From JBBATK01 sp044224515 (GTDB lineage Bacteria; Bacteroidota; Ignavibacteria; Kapaibacteriales; NICIL-2), in NCBI GenBank assembly GCA_044224515.1, contig JBGAKH010000007.1, forward strand, positions 62,001-126,000: a stretch of DNA of 64,000 bases, in the 5' to 3' direction. The position numbers and the translations under genes were made by a program. Under the pieces are notes generated by a model that was given only the letters and a program-made list of their open reading frames with translations, was not told the DNA's origin and did no database searches. Position 1 is the stretch's first letter. Each line of letters begins with the position of its first letter. Below are positions 8,885-17,936 of this stretch, piece after piece.

Positions 8885-9868
8885 ATGGACTACAAGACCG
8901 CCGGAGTAGACATCGAGGAAGGCGACAACTTAGTTCGACGGATCAAGCCCTTGGTACGGTCGACGTTCAATTCTAATGTGTTGGCAGACATCGGTCTATT
9001 TGGTGCTTTGTACGACGCAAAGTTTCCGTCCTATGAACATCCTGTTCTTGTGAGTTCAACGGACGGAGTTGGGACCAAACTCAAGATCGCGTTTGCAATG
9101 GAGAAGCATGACACAGTTGGTCAAGATCTCGTCAACCATTGCGTAAACGACATCCTTGCCTGTGGCGCTAAACCACTGTTCTTTCTCGACTATTTCGCAA
9201 CCGGCAAGTTGGATGCAGCCGTTGGAGAGGCTGTGATCGGCGGACTTGTCAAAGCCTGTGCAGAGAACGGCTGTGCTCTTATCGGTGGCGAGACTGCCGA
9301 AATGCCGTCTATGTACAATGCCGGAGAGTATGACATGGCCGGCACCATAGTCGGTGTCGTTGAAAAATCCAAAGTCCTCGACGGTAAGTCCATTCAGCAA
9401 GGTGATGTTCTCATTGGTTTGAAGTCAACCGGCTTGCACACGAATGGATTCTCATTGGCCCGTAAAGTACTGTTCCCAAAGTACACAGTGCATCAACACA
9501 GCGATGAGCTCGGAATGTCCGTTGGCGAGGCCTTGTTAGCTGTGCATCGTTCGTACTTGAATGTCGTATTTCCTTTGCTCGCTGACAACAAGATTCTTGC
9601 GCTCTCACACATTACCGGTGGCGGTATTGTTGGAAATACCTCAAGAGTCCTGCCGGAAGGACGCTCACTAGATATTAACTGGGATTCTTGGGAGTGGCCG
9701 GCAGTCTTCCGTTTGATTCAACAAAGTGGCTCAGTTTCCGACGAAGAAATGCGACACGTCTTTAATCTTGGTATCGGACTTATCATGATTGTCCGCGAAG
9801 CTGATGTCGACCATGTCCTTGCCGCGACCTCTTCTGAGTCGCCACGTGTTATTGGACATATTCGCTAG
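8885..9868 (+). CDS. purM: Phosphoribosylformylglycinamidine cyclo-ligase (AIR synthetase)
   Basis: It closes the imidazole ring of FGAM with ATP in purine synthesis. The ATG at 8885 starts the typical N-terminus DYKTAGVDIEEG and gives 327 residues. The conserved motifs VLVSSTDGVGTKLKIA, HCVNDILACGA, LIGGETAEMP and LSHITGGGIVGN are all present. The end is about 15-20 residues shorter than many homologues but includes the C-terminal GIGLIMIV strand. It is followed by a terminator at 9953. The gene for the preceding glycinamide formylation step, purN, lies at 31599 in a different context. Confidence 0.96.
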   Translation: MDYKTAGVDIEEGDNLVRRIKPLVRSTFNSNVLADIGLFGALYDAKFPSYEHPVLVSSTDGVGTKLKIAFAMEKHDTVGQDLVNHCVNDILACGAKPLFFLDYFATGKLDAAVGEAVIGGLVKACAENGCALIGGETAEMPSMYNAGEYDMAGTIVGVVEKSKVLDGKSIQQGDVLIGLKSTGLHTNGFSLARKVLFPKYTVHQHSDELGMSVGEALLAVHRSYLNVVFPLLADNKILALSHITGGGIVGNTSRVLPEGRSLDINWDSWEWPAVFRLIQQSGSVSDEEMRHVFNLGIGLIMIVREADVDHVLAATSSESPRVIGHIR

Positions 9869-9952
9869 TCGTCCGGAAAACATCGCTGTTCAGTACGGCG
9901 TATCCGGCGCAAGACTCTTCATACGAATGGATGCCTAGCAATCCCGTAAAAC

Positions 9953-9987
9953 AAAAAATCCGCAAGAATACTCTCGCGGATTTTTTT
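9953..9987. terminator. Bidirectional Rho-independent terminator between convergent genes
   Basis: AAAAAATCCGC (9953-9963) pairs with GCGGATTTTTTT (9976-9987). The A-run before and T-run after the stem let it work on both strands. It lies 85 bases after purM and 70 bases beyond the end of the convergent transporter gene. Confidence 0.8.
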
Positions 9988-10057
9988 CTTTTGAACGATT
10001 GTGCATCTGAGCTTTCAATATCGCTATTTCGTCGGCCAGATTCGCTCAGCTTTCACT

Positions 10058-11377
10058 TCAGCGTGCTGCACTTGAAGCTTCAGTTCGAATTCGTCGCTGA
10101 AGTACTACCAATAGTATAAAGCCGATAACAAAAAATGTCATGAGTGCCAAGGAAGCATTGCGCATGTTTCCCGTGAGGTCAGCGATTTTTCCGTAGATCA
10201 GCATGCCGAAGACAATGCCGACTTTTTCGCAGATATCGTAGAAGCTGAAGTAGGAAGCATGATCTTGCGTTTCTGTCAAGAACTTTGAATAGGTGCTGCG
10301 TGAGAGTGACTGGATACCGCCCATTACGAGTCCGACCACCAAGGAGACGATACTGAATTGCAGCGAGCTCTGAATCAACGAGGCTGCAACACATACTCCG
10401 GCCCAGACCACCACCGCAATCATCAACGCTTGGATATTGCCTACTTTTCGGGACAGCCAGGAAAAGAGAAATGATCCACCAACTGCCACAAACTGGAGGA
10501 GGAGGAGAATGGCGATCATGTCTCCGGACTTCATTCCTATCACTTGTGTTCCGAAAAACGTCGACACCAACAACACGGTTTGCACCCCCATGGAGTAGAC
10601 AAAAAAGGCGGCCAAGTACATTTTAAGGACAGACTGCGTTCGTAGGGATTTCCAAACCGTTTGAAGCTCTCGAAATCCATGGAGGAGCATCGATTGTTTG
10701 TCGGCATGAGAAGGTCGATCTCGCAACCATGCTAGTGTCAATTGAGACCATCCAAACCACCAGAGGGCGACCATGACGAAGGTAATGGGTGCAATTCGCA
10801 AGAAGAGCTGTGCTTGACTGATACCATCTGTTGCAAAGCCAAACCACTGTGGTTGTTGCAGCATTAGTACGTTGACGATAAGGAGTAGGGAAGAGCCGAT
10901 GTAGCCCATGGCATAGCCTCGCGCGCTGACCGCGTCTTGTTCCTCAGCTGTAGCGATTTCCGGGAGGAAAGCATTATAGAACACTAGGGAGGCGCTGAAG
11001 CCAATGCTGGCTCCCATAACTGCTGCTAGACCAAGGGCTAAGTGTTCGCGATTGAAGAGTGCAAGGCATGCGCAGCTCGCAGAACCAAGAAGACAGAAGA
11101 GACGAAGAAAGCGCTTCTTGCGTCCCGAGTAATCTGCCACACCCGATAGCACCGGAGTAATCATCGAGACCAAAAGGTATGAAGCCGCTATAGTATAGCT
11201 GTAGAGTGCTGCATTGTAGAAGCTAAAGCTAAAAAGATCCACATAGTCACTGTCTCCCGTTTTACACACCATACTATAAAAGATCGGGAAGATGGCCGTG
11301 TTGATCACGAGCGGGTACGCTGAGTTCGCCCAGTCATAGAAATACCAACCAACCCGTTCCTTACGAGCAGCGTCCAT
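10058..11377 (-). CDS. UMF1/Atg22-like major facilitator transporter
   Basis: A 12-helix inner-membrane transporter. The N-terminus KERVGWYFYDWANSAY is the hallmark of the UMF1 family, related to the yeast vacuolar amino-acid effluxer Atg22. Loop motifs such as DYSGRKKRFLRLF between helices 2 and 3 and GGIQSLSRSTYSKF in the second half are typical. The protein has 439 residues. The substrate is not known for the bacterial family; amino-acid or peptide efflux is only suggested by the yeast relative. The gene lies 48 bases downstream of the large VWA gene's end on the other side, with both running leftwards: this gene follows it in the direction of transcription. Confidence 0.9.
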   Translation of the reverse strand: MDAARKERVGWYFYDWANSAYPLVINTAIFPIFYSMVCKTGDSDYVDLFSFSFYNAALYSYTIAASYLLVSMITPVLSGVADYSGRKKRFLRLFCLLGSASCACLALFNREHLALGLAAVMGASIGFSASLVFYNAFLPEIATAEEQDAVSARGYAMGYIGSSLLLIVNVLMLQQPQWFGFATDGISQAQLFLRIAPITFVMVALWWFGWSQLTLAWLRDRPSHADKQSMLLHGFRELQTVWKSLRTQSVLKMYLAAFFVYSMGVQTVLLVSTFFGTQVIGMKSGDMIAILLLLQFVAVGGSFLFSWLSRKVGNIQALMIAVVVWAGVCVAASLIQSSLQFSIVSLVVGLVMGGIQSLSRSTYSKFLTETQDHASYFSFYDICEKVGIVFGMLIYGKIADLTGNMRNASLALMTFFVIGFILLVVLQRRIRTEASSAAR

Positions 11378-11425
11378 AGTGCAATTGTGTTAAGGGCGCC
11401 GACAGGCGACCATAGAGAAAAGAAA

Positions 11426-14236
11426 CTAGAAGTTCCAGATCGCAGAAATCACCGGAAGCAACGGTGTCTTTGGCGCTTCCGTAGAGCCGGTCGTCAAACC
11501 AATGTAGGCAGCTCCCACGTCGATAGTGTAGCCATTTCCTAAGTAGCGCACGGTAGCCACCAGAGGGACATATCCAAGCGACGCAAAGGTGTAGGTTTCA
11601 CCGCAAAGTTTCCATCGAGCTCCAATGCGATAATCACCACTGAGTGTGGCAAGCATGGCATTGGCATCAAAACCATTGGGTTCGCTTAGGGTGACGTGGT
11701 GCTTGAAGGCGTAACCTAGAGCTGCGGATACTCGGGCATCGTCATTACCATAGGTTCCGACAATATAGGGTGCGTGAACAGTAACGTTGGACTCTACGCC
11801 GTCGGTTTGCGAATTGTCGTAACGACTCTTTCCAAATTGATAGCCGACCGCGAGGCTGATCGAGCGCGTAATGGGAAGTCCGCCCTTGATACCCAATGAG
11901 TAGACGAGTGTCGATTTGGAATCAAGCGGCAACGGCAAAACCCCGCCGGCTTGAAGCATAATGTTGTCGGTGATACCATAGTAACCAACCACACCAAGGA
12001 AGTCCACATCACCCACCGCATAGGTTCCGGCTTTCATTGTTTGCGCTGTCGGTGAAATCACTTCGCGATAGCCCGTGACATCACGAACGTGAGCCATGGC
12101 ATTTCCGTAGAGCTGTAAAATGTGCGGTGAATCTTCCGCGTCACTAATGATTACGGCTTCCGAGCTCGTGCGACCATCCACCGTAGGATGGAAGTTGACG
12201 CTTAGGTTCATGCCTTCATTATGCTTCAGGGTGGGTAGCGTGTTGGGTACAAACATGCCGAACTGCGTAGTGTCCGGACCAATCAAGAACATCTTCTTAA
12301 TCACAATCTGATAATCGCCGTGATTGTAAAGGACATTTGGGAGACGAATTGAAACCGAATCTTCCGTCTGCACATCACCGAAGTCTACGAGCAAAGGCTT
12401 GACTTCCGTTGTTGATTCGATACCGAAACCGGATACGCGACATGATGCATAGCCCGCGCTTGTTTTGATGTTGACGCGCGCATTTCGCATACCCTTAGCT
12501 GTTGGCGTGAACGCAAGTTCCAGCTCATGCGTCTCACCGGGATTCAGATAGTAGGGTGGTGCTTGGGAACAAATCGCAAAATCGTTTGGATGGTCACCAC
12601 CGATTTCAGCAAGCTCCACTTTCAAGCGGGTACGACTCAGATTCTTGATGAAGGAGCTGAAGCTCTTGTCTTTGCGCTTGCCAATGATGGTTGGGTTCAT
12701 GCGCACGTCCGACACAAAGCTCGAAGGATTGATAAAAGAAAAACTTCCTTCGCTTACATCATTTTGGATGCCTGCGCTCCCGGGTCCGCTCTGTGCTGCT
12801 TTTTGAGTGACACGCAGACGACAACGCTCGTGCGGTTCGCGTGGCGTCTTCATCATAAGGAGATTGCCGGGGACATTTTCTTGGACAGTTTTCCAGGTTT
12901 GACCATCGTCAACGCTAAGCTCAACGCGATTGAAGTTGTTTGGTGGGCTTCCTTCCCATTCTACAGGAACGTAGGTGTCGATGGGAAGCAAATCACCTGC
13001 CAAGGGCTTCAAAATCTTCAGACACTTTCCGTCGGCCGGATAACCGGGATACCCACCACTCATGGTTACAGAACTAGGACCACACTGAGCAGTGTAGAGT
13101 GTTAAACGACTCCAGACATAGCTCGAGTCTTTGGGACTGTAGATGATGGGAATATCAACGGTTTTAAATGCCGGAATCGTCAAGGGGAACGTTTGGGTTG
13201 TGCGGAAGTAGGGCATACCACTAAAGGCCACGGAGTCGATCGTGATGTCGAAGTTGAGACCTTGCACAGCAATGGGAGCGTTGCTTGTGGTACGGGGAGA
13301 CACTGCCCCAAAAATCAAGTGTCCTGTGTGCTCAACGCGTGCTCGCTTTTGATCATGAACGCTATACTCGAATTGCACGCTGCGCGACGATGACGGAACT
13401 GTCAGTGTGACGTAGTGTTTAGCCGAAGCGATATCGAGTGATCTCCAGCTGACGTCAACAAAGTTCAATCCTGATGCGATGCCGGCGATTGTTGCAGCAG
13501 CATCGGCAACATCCGAGCTGTCCAGCAAGTTCCCGAAGGCATAACCCCCGGTCGACTCAGCGATCTGCTGTAGCCATGTGGCAGAGAAGCTGCCGATTCC
13601 CATGCAGTAGATGCGACAGTTCAGCGATTTGGCTTTTGAGGCAATGGCTTCTACGTCAACCGAATCATATCCGTCCGCAATCAGTACTATAGAATTGCGT
13701 GAACTCTTGGGGGCGACTAAAGAGAGTGCTCCGGTCTTCGGTTCCATGAGGGCTGAGGAGTAACTCGTGGCACGTCCAACAAATGCTTTGTTGATAGAAG
13801 CCATGAACTTTGAACGTTCAGACGTGTAGTCACATGCAATGTGAGAGAGATTGTCAAAGAAACACAATCCCACATCGGTGCTGCTGAAGCTGATCTTGTT
13901 GGCAATAGACTCGACTGCATAACGGCTGAGTTGACGGATCTCGGGAAACTCTTCCGAGCTTTGTGAGATATCCATGCACATCATCAATGTGGACGCGCGC
14001 TGAGCTACATCGGCGGGTGCAGGTGTAGGTGAAGCGGAACAAAAGTTACCGTTGTCGTGAATTTCAACCTGGAGATAGGGGAGTTCTCGTGCACCTTGAA
14101 CGTCAGCCATCAAAAAAATGCGAGCACTCATTTGAGGAAAGCGCGAGGAATCTACACTGATGAAACTCAGATGTTGCGCCGAAAGGTATTGAACCCAAAG
14201 CAGAGCAACGATAAAAAAGAGGGGCCAGCGTTTCAT
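11426..14236 (-). CDS. Large exported protein: VWA domain, choice-of-anchor D-type repeats, C-terminal beta-barrel
   Basis: The start at 14236 begins a clear signal peptide (MKRWPLFFIVALLWVQYLSA), giving 936 residues. A von Willebrand A domain covers about residues 80-270; its metal site DISQSS (residues 89-94) fits DxSxS. Central Ig-like segments follow, including lines typical of choice-of-anchor D domains (VDFGDVQTEDS, VNFHPTVDGRTSSEAVI). The last ~200 residues have repeated barrel-like strands (YGITDNIMLQAGGVLPLP, ISLAVGYQFGKSRYD) and end in a terminal phenylalanine, as many outer-membrane barrels do. I infer an outer-membrane-anchored adhesin or scaffold with its VWA domain in the periplasm or outside. 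Function unknown. It is divergent from the MltB-like gene. Confidence 0.8.
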   Translation of the reverse strand: MKRWPLFFIVALLWVQYLSAQHLSFISVDSSRFPQMSARIFLMADVQGARELPYLQVEIHDNGNFCSASPTPAPADVAQRASTLMMCMDISQSSEEFPEIRQLSRYAVESIANKISFSSTDVGLCFFDNLSHIACDYTSERSKFMASINKAFVGRATSYSSALMEPKTGALSLVAPKSSRNSIVLIADGYDSVDVEAIASKAKSLNCRIYCMGIGSFSATWLQQIAESTGGYAFGNLLDSSDVADAAATIAGIASGLNFVDVSWRSLDIASAKHYVTLTVPSSSRSVQFEYSVHDQKRARVEHTGHLIFGAVSPRTTSNAPIAVQGLNFDITIDSVAFSGMPYFRTTQTFPLTIPAFKTVDIPIIYSPKDSSYVWSRLTLYTAQCGPSSVTMSGGYPGYPADGKCLKILKPLAGDLLPIDTYVPVEWEGSPPNNFNRVELSVDDGQTWKTVQENVPGNLLMMKTPREPHERCRLRVTQKAAQSGPGSAGIQNDVSEGSFSFINPSSFVSDVRMNPTIIGKRKDKSFSSFIKNLSRTRLKVELAEIGGDHPNDFAICSQAPPYYLNPGETHELELAFTPTAKGMRNARVNIKTSAGYASCRVSGFGIESTTEVKPLLVDFGDVQTEDSVSIRLPNVLYNHGDYQIVIKKMFLIGPDTTQFGMFVPNTLPTLKHNEGMNLSVNFHPTVDGRTSSEAVIISDAEDSPHILQLYGNAMAHVRDVTGYREVISPTAQTMKAGTYAVGDVDFLGVVGYYGITDNIMLQAGGVLPLPLDSKSTLVYSLGIKGGLPITRSISLAVGYQFGKSRYDNSQTDGVESNVTVHAPYIVGTYGNDDARVSAALGYAFKHHVTLSEPNGFDANAMLATLSGDYRIGARWKLCGETYTFASLGYVPLVATVRYLGNGYTIDVGAAYIGLTTGSTEAPKTPLLPVISAIWNF

Positions 14237-14429
14237 GAGAAGTGCGGATTGCTGAGAAAAAAGACAAGCACGAAAATAATCATGACAGAGGCAGCAACAA
14301 TGCTCGCCCAACGCTCCGGTTGTCGTAGTTTGCAGGTGCAGCAGCAAAAGAATCGTGATACTCGGTCAGCTTGTGGCCGAGTCAGCCTCAACGATTCCGC
14401 GTCCGACACTACTTTTTTCGTCTGTTTTC

Positions 14430-15362
14430 ATGGTCTCACGCCTTCTTTTTGTGCTGGGATTGGCAGCACTGTATGCATCCTGCACGACCTTGGATCCTAT
14501 CGCAGCTTCGCGTTTGCGTGTTATGGAGAGCGCCTTGCACGGCGTCGACCCAAGATTTCGCGCGGCAGCGGTTGGACTCTTGGATCGTGGTGCCGATTCT
14601 GCATTCATTGTGCGCTCGTTGCATCATCCAAACACAAGCTTTCTGGAGTCGATGCTGCGTATTAACGTGAGCGGTTTTATCAAGCGCGCCGACTATTCCT
14701 TTAATACAACCGAGTCTTCAGTGAAGACTGCGCGCGAGTTTTATCGCGCCAACTATGAGACCCTGAAGCGCGCCGAAGATAGTTCAGGGGTACCGGCAAG
14801 TGTGATTAGCTCGATACTCTTCGTGGAGACAAAATTCGGCAAGGTTACGGGCACTCACAACGTCGTGAGTGTCTACGCATCCTTAGCCGCCGCCGCTGAA
14901 CAGTCAAACATCGATTCGAATAAAATTGCATATCGAAACAACGGCATGAGTTTCAGTCCCGATTCACTACGTCTGTTGGATTCCATGGTGGAGGCTCGCG
15001 CTCGACGCAAGGCATCATGGGCCCTGGATCAACTGATGGCTCTCCGCGACATGCAGGCTCGCCTCCCATTCTCGATCTATGATCTCAAAGGTTCTTGGGC
15101 AGGTGCCTTCGGTTGGTCGCAGTTCATTCCCACATCGTATATGAGTTGGGCTATTGATGGCAATAATGATGCAAAGGTGAATTTGTTCGACAAAGAGGAT
15201 GCGATCGTCTCCGTTGCAAACTACCTCAATGTGAATGGATGGGGCGTCGAGCGATCAAAACAGGAAGCGGCAGTGTTTCATTACAACAACTCAAGAGATT
15301 ATGTGAACTGTGTATTGAAGCTTGCAGATTTGATTGCTGCCACCGATAGTATTCCTCGATAG
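14430..15362 (+). CDS. MltB-like lytic murein transglycosylase, lipoprotein
   Basis: It cleaves peptidoglycan glycan strands to 1,6-anhydro-muramyl products. The ATG at 14430 starts a lipoprotein signal with lipobox LYASC, making Cys18 the lipidated residue. The SLT_2/MltB domain is recognised from VPASVISSILFVETKFGKVT, whose Glu133 is the catalytic acid, from GAFGWSQFIPTSYMSWAIDG, and from the metal/Asp-rich NNDAKVNLFDKEDAIVSVA and the closing FHYNNSRDYVNCVL. It has 310 residues, close to the usual length. It reads away from the VWA protein gene across a 193-base shared upstream region. Confidence 0.92.
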   Translation: MVSRLLFVLGLAALYASCTTLDPIAASRLRVMESALHGVDPRFRAAAVGLLDRGADSAFIVRSLHHPNTSFLESMLRINVSGFIKRADYSFNTTESSVKTAREFYRANYETLKRAEDSSGVPASVISSILFVETKFGKVTGTHNVVSVYASLAAAAEQSNIDSNKIAYRNNGMSFSPDSLRLLDSMVEARARRKASWALDQLMALRDMQARLPFSIYDLKGSWAGAFGWSQFIPTSYMSWAIDGNNDAKVNLFDKEDAIVSVANYLNVNGWGVERSKQEAAVFHYNNSRDYVNCVLKLADLIAATDSIPR

Positions 15363-15757
15363 AAGTGCTCGACTCTCAGAGATCTCGTCATACATCCCGA
15401 CACACGCGTTCCTGCAGTAAAATTTGTGACAGTCAGTGTCGTTGGTTCTCTTAAGAGACTCTTCAGTATGCGGTCGGCAAGCCGCCCGCCGGCAAGGACC
15501 TCGCACTCACAACTGAACATTCGCGATAGCTCGAACTTGTTTGTTGCATTGTTGTGCGTCGTTCTGATTATGCAGAGCGGAAGCCGATGCTGTACTAAAA
15601 CACGACTGTTAAGTTCCACTAAAAAAACTACTCAGTCTATAACAGTTCATCGGCACATCGTTTGGTACGCAAACCAATAGCACGATTCGGATGGAGGACT
15701 CGTCACACACCGCTAAAGCACCGTACATCGACCGTACATCCCCGGTCTTCCGAGAAC
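15363..15757. other. Intergenic region between convergent genes
   Basis: No gene is evident in ~395 bases. A short direct repeat CCGTACATC occurs twice (15721-15729 and 15732-15740) close to the antiporter stop. GTTTG/CAAAC near 15660-15675 can form a small hairpin. I see no terminator with a T-run. Confidence 0.4.
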
Positions 15758-17035
15758 TCAATGAAAGAGCGCATCTTGCACTAAGAAGCTGACGATTCCG
15801 ACCAGCATGGACAGCAAGGCCAGAGGGGCGACTCGCTTTGCATACCAGCCAAAGGGAATCTGTTCCATACCCATCATAGCAACCCCTGCGGCGGAACCGA
15901 TAATCATAATGCTACCTCCTGTGCCTGTGGTAAAAGCAAGGAGCTCCCAAAAGACATGATCCGTTGGAATGACATGCAAGGGATACATTGCACGCGCAGC
16001 CGCTACCAGCGGAATGTTGTCGATAAAGCCTGAGAGTAATCCGAGCGCCACGGCGACGGAGCGCAAGTCATTGACGTAGACTGCTAATGATTCCGTAAGT
16101 GCGTGCAGCACACCAATGTGTTCCAATGCGGAAATCGACATCAATATGCCCATGAAAAAGAGAATACTAGGTGTGTCGATGCGTTGAAGAGCGGTTGACG
16201 CACTGAGTCGTTTGCGGACTTCATCATCCTTCGAGCGATGCAGCAAACCCGTGACAAGCCACAGAAGCGCCAACATGAACAGCATGAGAGCAACCGGTGG
16301 AATGCTACTCACTGCCGCTCCTATGGGCACGACGAGAAATGACGAGAGGCCTAGACTCAAGACAAGATATGTTTGTGAGGGCTTTTTGTTTGGCGTAGGC
16401 TGCTGCGGTTCCAGGCGAACAGAGGTGAAAGTACGAGCGATCCACCAGGTCGCAACCATAGCACTTAAAAGAGAAGGAAGAAACAGTTGGAGAATAATGT
16501 TCTTCGCACTGATGTTTCCGCCGATCCAAAGCATCGTCGTTGTGACATCGCCCATGGGGGACCAGGCCCCACCTGCATTTGCGGCAATGATAATCAGAGA
16601 GGCAACCGACCACCTGTGCTCTCGTTGAGGGACCATACCGGCACACAGAGTAGCCATGACAATACTGGCTGTCAAATTGTCTATAACAGCGGAGAGAAAG
16701 AAGGTTAAAACTCCGGTTATCCAAATAAGGCTTCGAAGATTTCGAACTCTTAATGCTGAGCGAAGGAGCATGAAACCGTCGTGACTGTCCACGATTTCAA
16801 CAATCGTCATCGCCCCCATTAAAAAGAACAGTATACTCGCCGTGGATCCCAATCCTTCAAGAAATGCCGGCAGTGCACTTATTGAGGAATCGTTGATGAT
16901 AATAATAAACCAGCAGAGCATGCTTCCCACTAGTGCCGAAGCAGCTTTGTCTATTCTCAGCTTATGCTCAAATGCAATAGCTATATAGCTCAGGACGAAT
17001 ATCAGGATGCAAAAAAGAGACATGAAATTCTCCAT
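15758..17035 (-). CDS. nhaD: NhaD-type Na+/H+ antiporter
   Basis: An inner-membrane sodium/proton antiporter of the ion transporter superfamily, with ~12 hydrophobic segments over 425 residues. The N-terminal sequence IAIAFEHKLRIDKAASALVG, the loop STASILFFLMGAMTIVEIVDSHDGF, the half-helix VIDNLTASIVMATL, the segment ANAGGAWSPMGDVTTTMLWI and the mirrored SGFIDNIPLVAAARAMYP are characteristic of NhaD. Its role would be pH and sodium homeostasis. A second ATG at residue 5 (MSLFCIL) is an alternative start. It is probably transcribed separately from the hibernation-factor gene upstream because a hairpin at 17111 lies between them. Confidence 0.92.
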   Translation of the reverse strand: MENFMSLFCILIFVLSYIAIAFEHKLRIDKAASALVGSMLCWFIIIINDSSISALPAFLEGLGSTASILFFLMGAMTIVEIVDSHDGFMLLRSALRVRNLRSLIWITGVLTFFLSAVIDNLTASIVMATLCAGMVPQREHRWSVASLIIIAANAGGAWSPMGDVTTTMLWIGGNISAKNIILQLFLPSLLSAMVATWWIARTFTSVRLEPQQPTPNKKPSQTYLVLSLGLSSFLVVPIGAAVSSIPPVALMLFMLALLWLVTGLLHRSKDDEVRKRLSASTALQRIDTPSILFFMGILMSISALEHIGVLHALTESLAVYVNDLRSVAVALGLLSGFIDNIPLVAAARAMYPLHVIPTDHVFWELLAFTTGTGGSIMIIGSAAGVAMMGMEQIPFGWYAKRVAPLALLSMLVGIVSFLVQDALFH

Positions 17036-17110
17036 TTGGTTGAAGCGGCTCGTTGCCCCGAAGAACCTTCAAGTCAAGAAACAAGTCAATAGGAACTTTA
17101 ACATAGTAAA

Positions 17111-17130
17111 GGCCAACATTTCTGTTGGCC
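17111..17130 (-). terminator. Hairpin after the ribosome hibernation factor gene
   Basis: GGCCAACA (17111-17118) and TGTTGGCC (17123-17130) form a perfect 8-bp stem. On the minus strand the loop is the stable GAAA and the stem is followed by TTT, a modest terminator placed between the hibernation-factor gene and nhaD. Confidence 0.55.
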
Positions 17131-17192
17131 CTTATTCATGATAATTCTTATACAACGGAACGGACCAATTAAGCTCCGAGGCACAGATGTAT

Positions 17193-17531
17193 CTAGTCTT
17201 CAAGCATGGAGACCTTGGAGGCGACTTTACGACGAGCAGCCAACCTCTTAGTTTTCACTTTACGTAAGCTTCGTTTTGCGCTATCGACAGCTTTGAGCAC
17301 GACATCATGTGCTTCTTCTGCATTGCGATGGACTGTGATATCATTGCCCGGAATATTGACGTTTAGGCCGCACGCGAATGATTTTGCGTGGTCATCTCGT
17401 TCAACACTCAAGGTGAACTCCAGACGCGTGATTTTTGCGTCCAGTTTGAGGATGCCCTCAGATTTTTCGTGGATGAAGGTATTCAGCGCTGCGCTGGGCT
17501 TAAAGTTCGTGCATTCAATGATAATGTTCAT
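17193..17531 (-). CDS. Short ribosome hibernation-promoting factor (HPF/RaiA family)
   Basis: It binds the 30S subunit and silences ribosomes in slow growth. The 112-residue protein has the beta-alpha-beta-beta-beta-alpha HPF fold: MNIIIECTNFKPSAALNTFIHEK, then KITRLEFTLSVERDD and the helix HDVVLKAVDSAKRSLRKVKTKR. It lacks the C-terminal dimerisation domain of long HPF, so it is the short type. It has a basic tail of about 15 residues (RLAARRKVASKVSMLED). Transcribed leftwards ahead of nhaD, with a hairpin between. Confidence 0.9.
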   Translation of the reverse strand: MNIIIECTNFKPSAALNTFIHEKSEGILKLDAKITRLEFTLSVERDDHAKSFACGLNVNIPGNDITVHRNAEEAHDVVLKAVDSAKRSLRKVKTKRLAARRKVASKVSMLED

Positions 17532-17936
17532 GGCGAATCCCTCAAAGTGAATAAAAGCTCGGATGCGACTGACAAACGGTCAGCCACGAATGCTTGGCAA
17601 AGCTAGCGGTGCGGAGCACCCTTTTCTAGACAAGACGACGGCTGTGGAGAAGATTGTATGTATCCTCAGTTTTAACACAGAACAGGCGGTCTACCATATG
17701 TTTCGTCGGTCTTTTGTCAAAGTGTAGACCCTTCTCCTGCAATGTCGTACACCTCGCGCAATTCTTGTAGCACTTCTTTAACAATTTTCTTCCGATCTTT
17801 ATACTCTCTACGCGAAACCTAAAACGCGTCCCTTCGTACGGAGTCATTTGCCGAAGTCCTAGTGAATCGGGATGGGTTTTCCGGACTGCCTGGACTTCAG
17901 AATTCACTGTACACTCAGATCTAAATCCCAAAAGCC
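17532..17936. other. Intergenic region upstream of the hibernation factor
   Basis: About 405 bases with no confirmed gene. A basic 106-codon open frame (17626-17946, minus) spans most of it but overlaps the start of the next gene and resembles nothing I know. The region should hold the divergent promoters of the hibernation factor and the LolA-like gene. Confidence 0.35.

Noticed and set aside
15721..15740. Direct repeat CCGTACATC twice
   Set aside because: Nine bases, two copies only, with no adjacent mobile element or repeat array.
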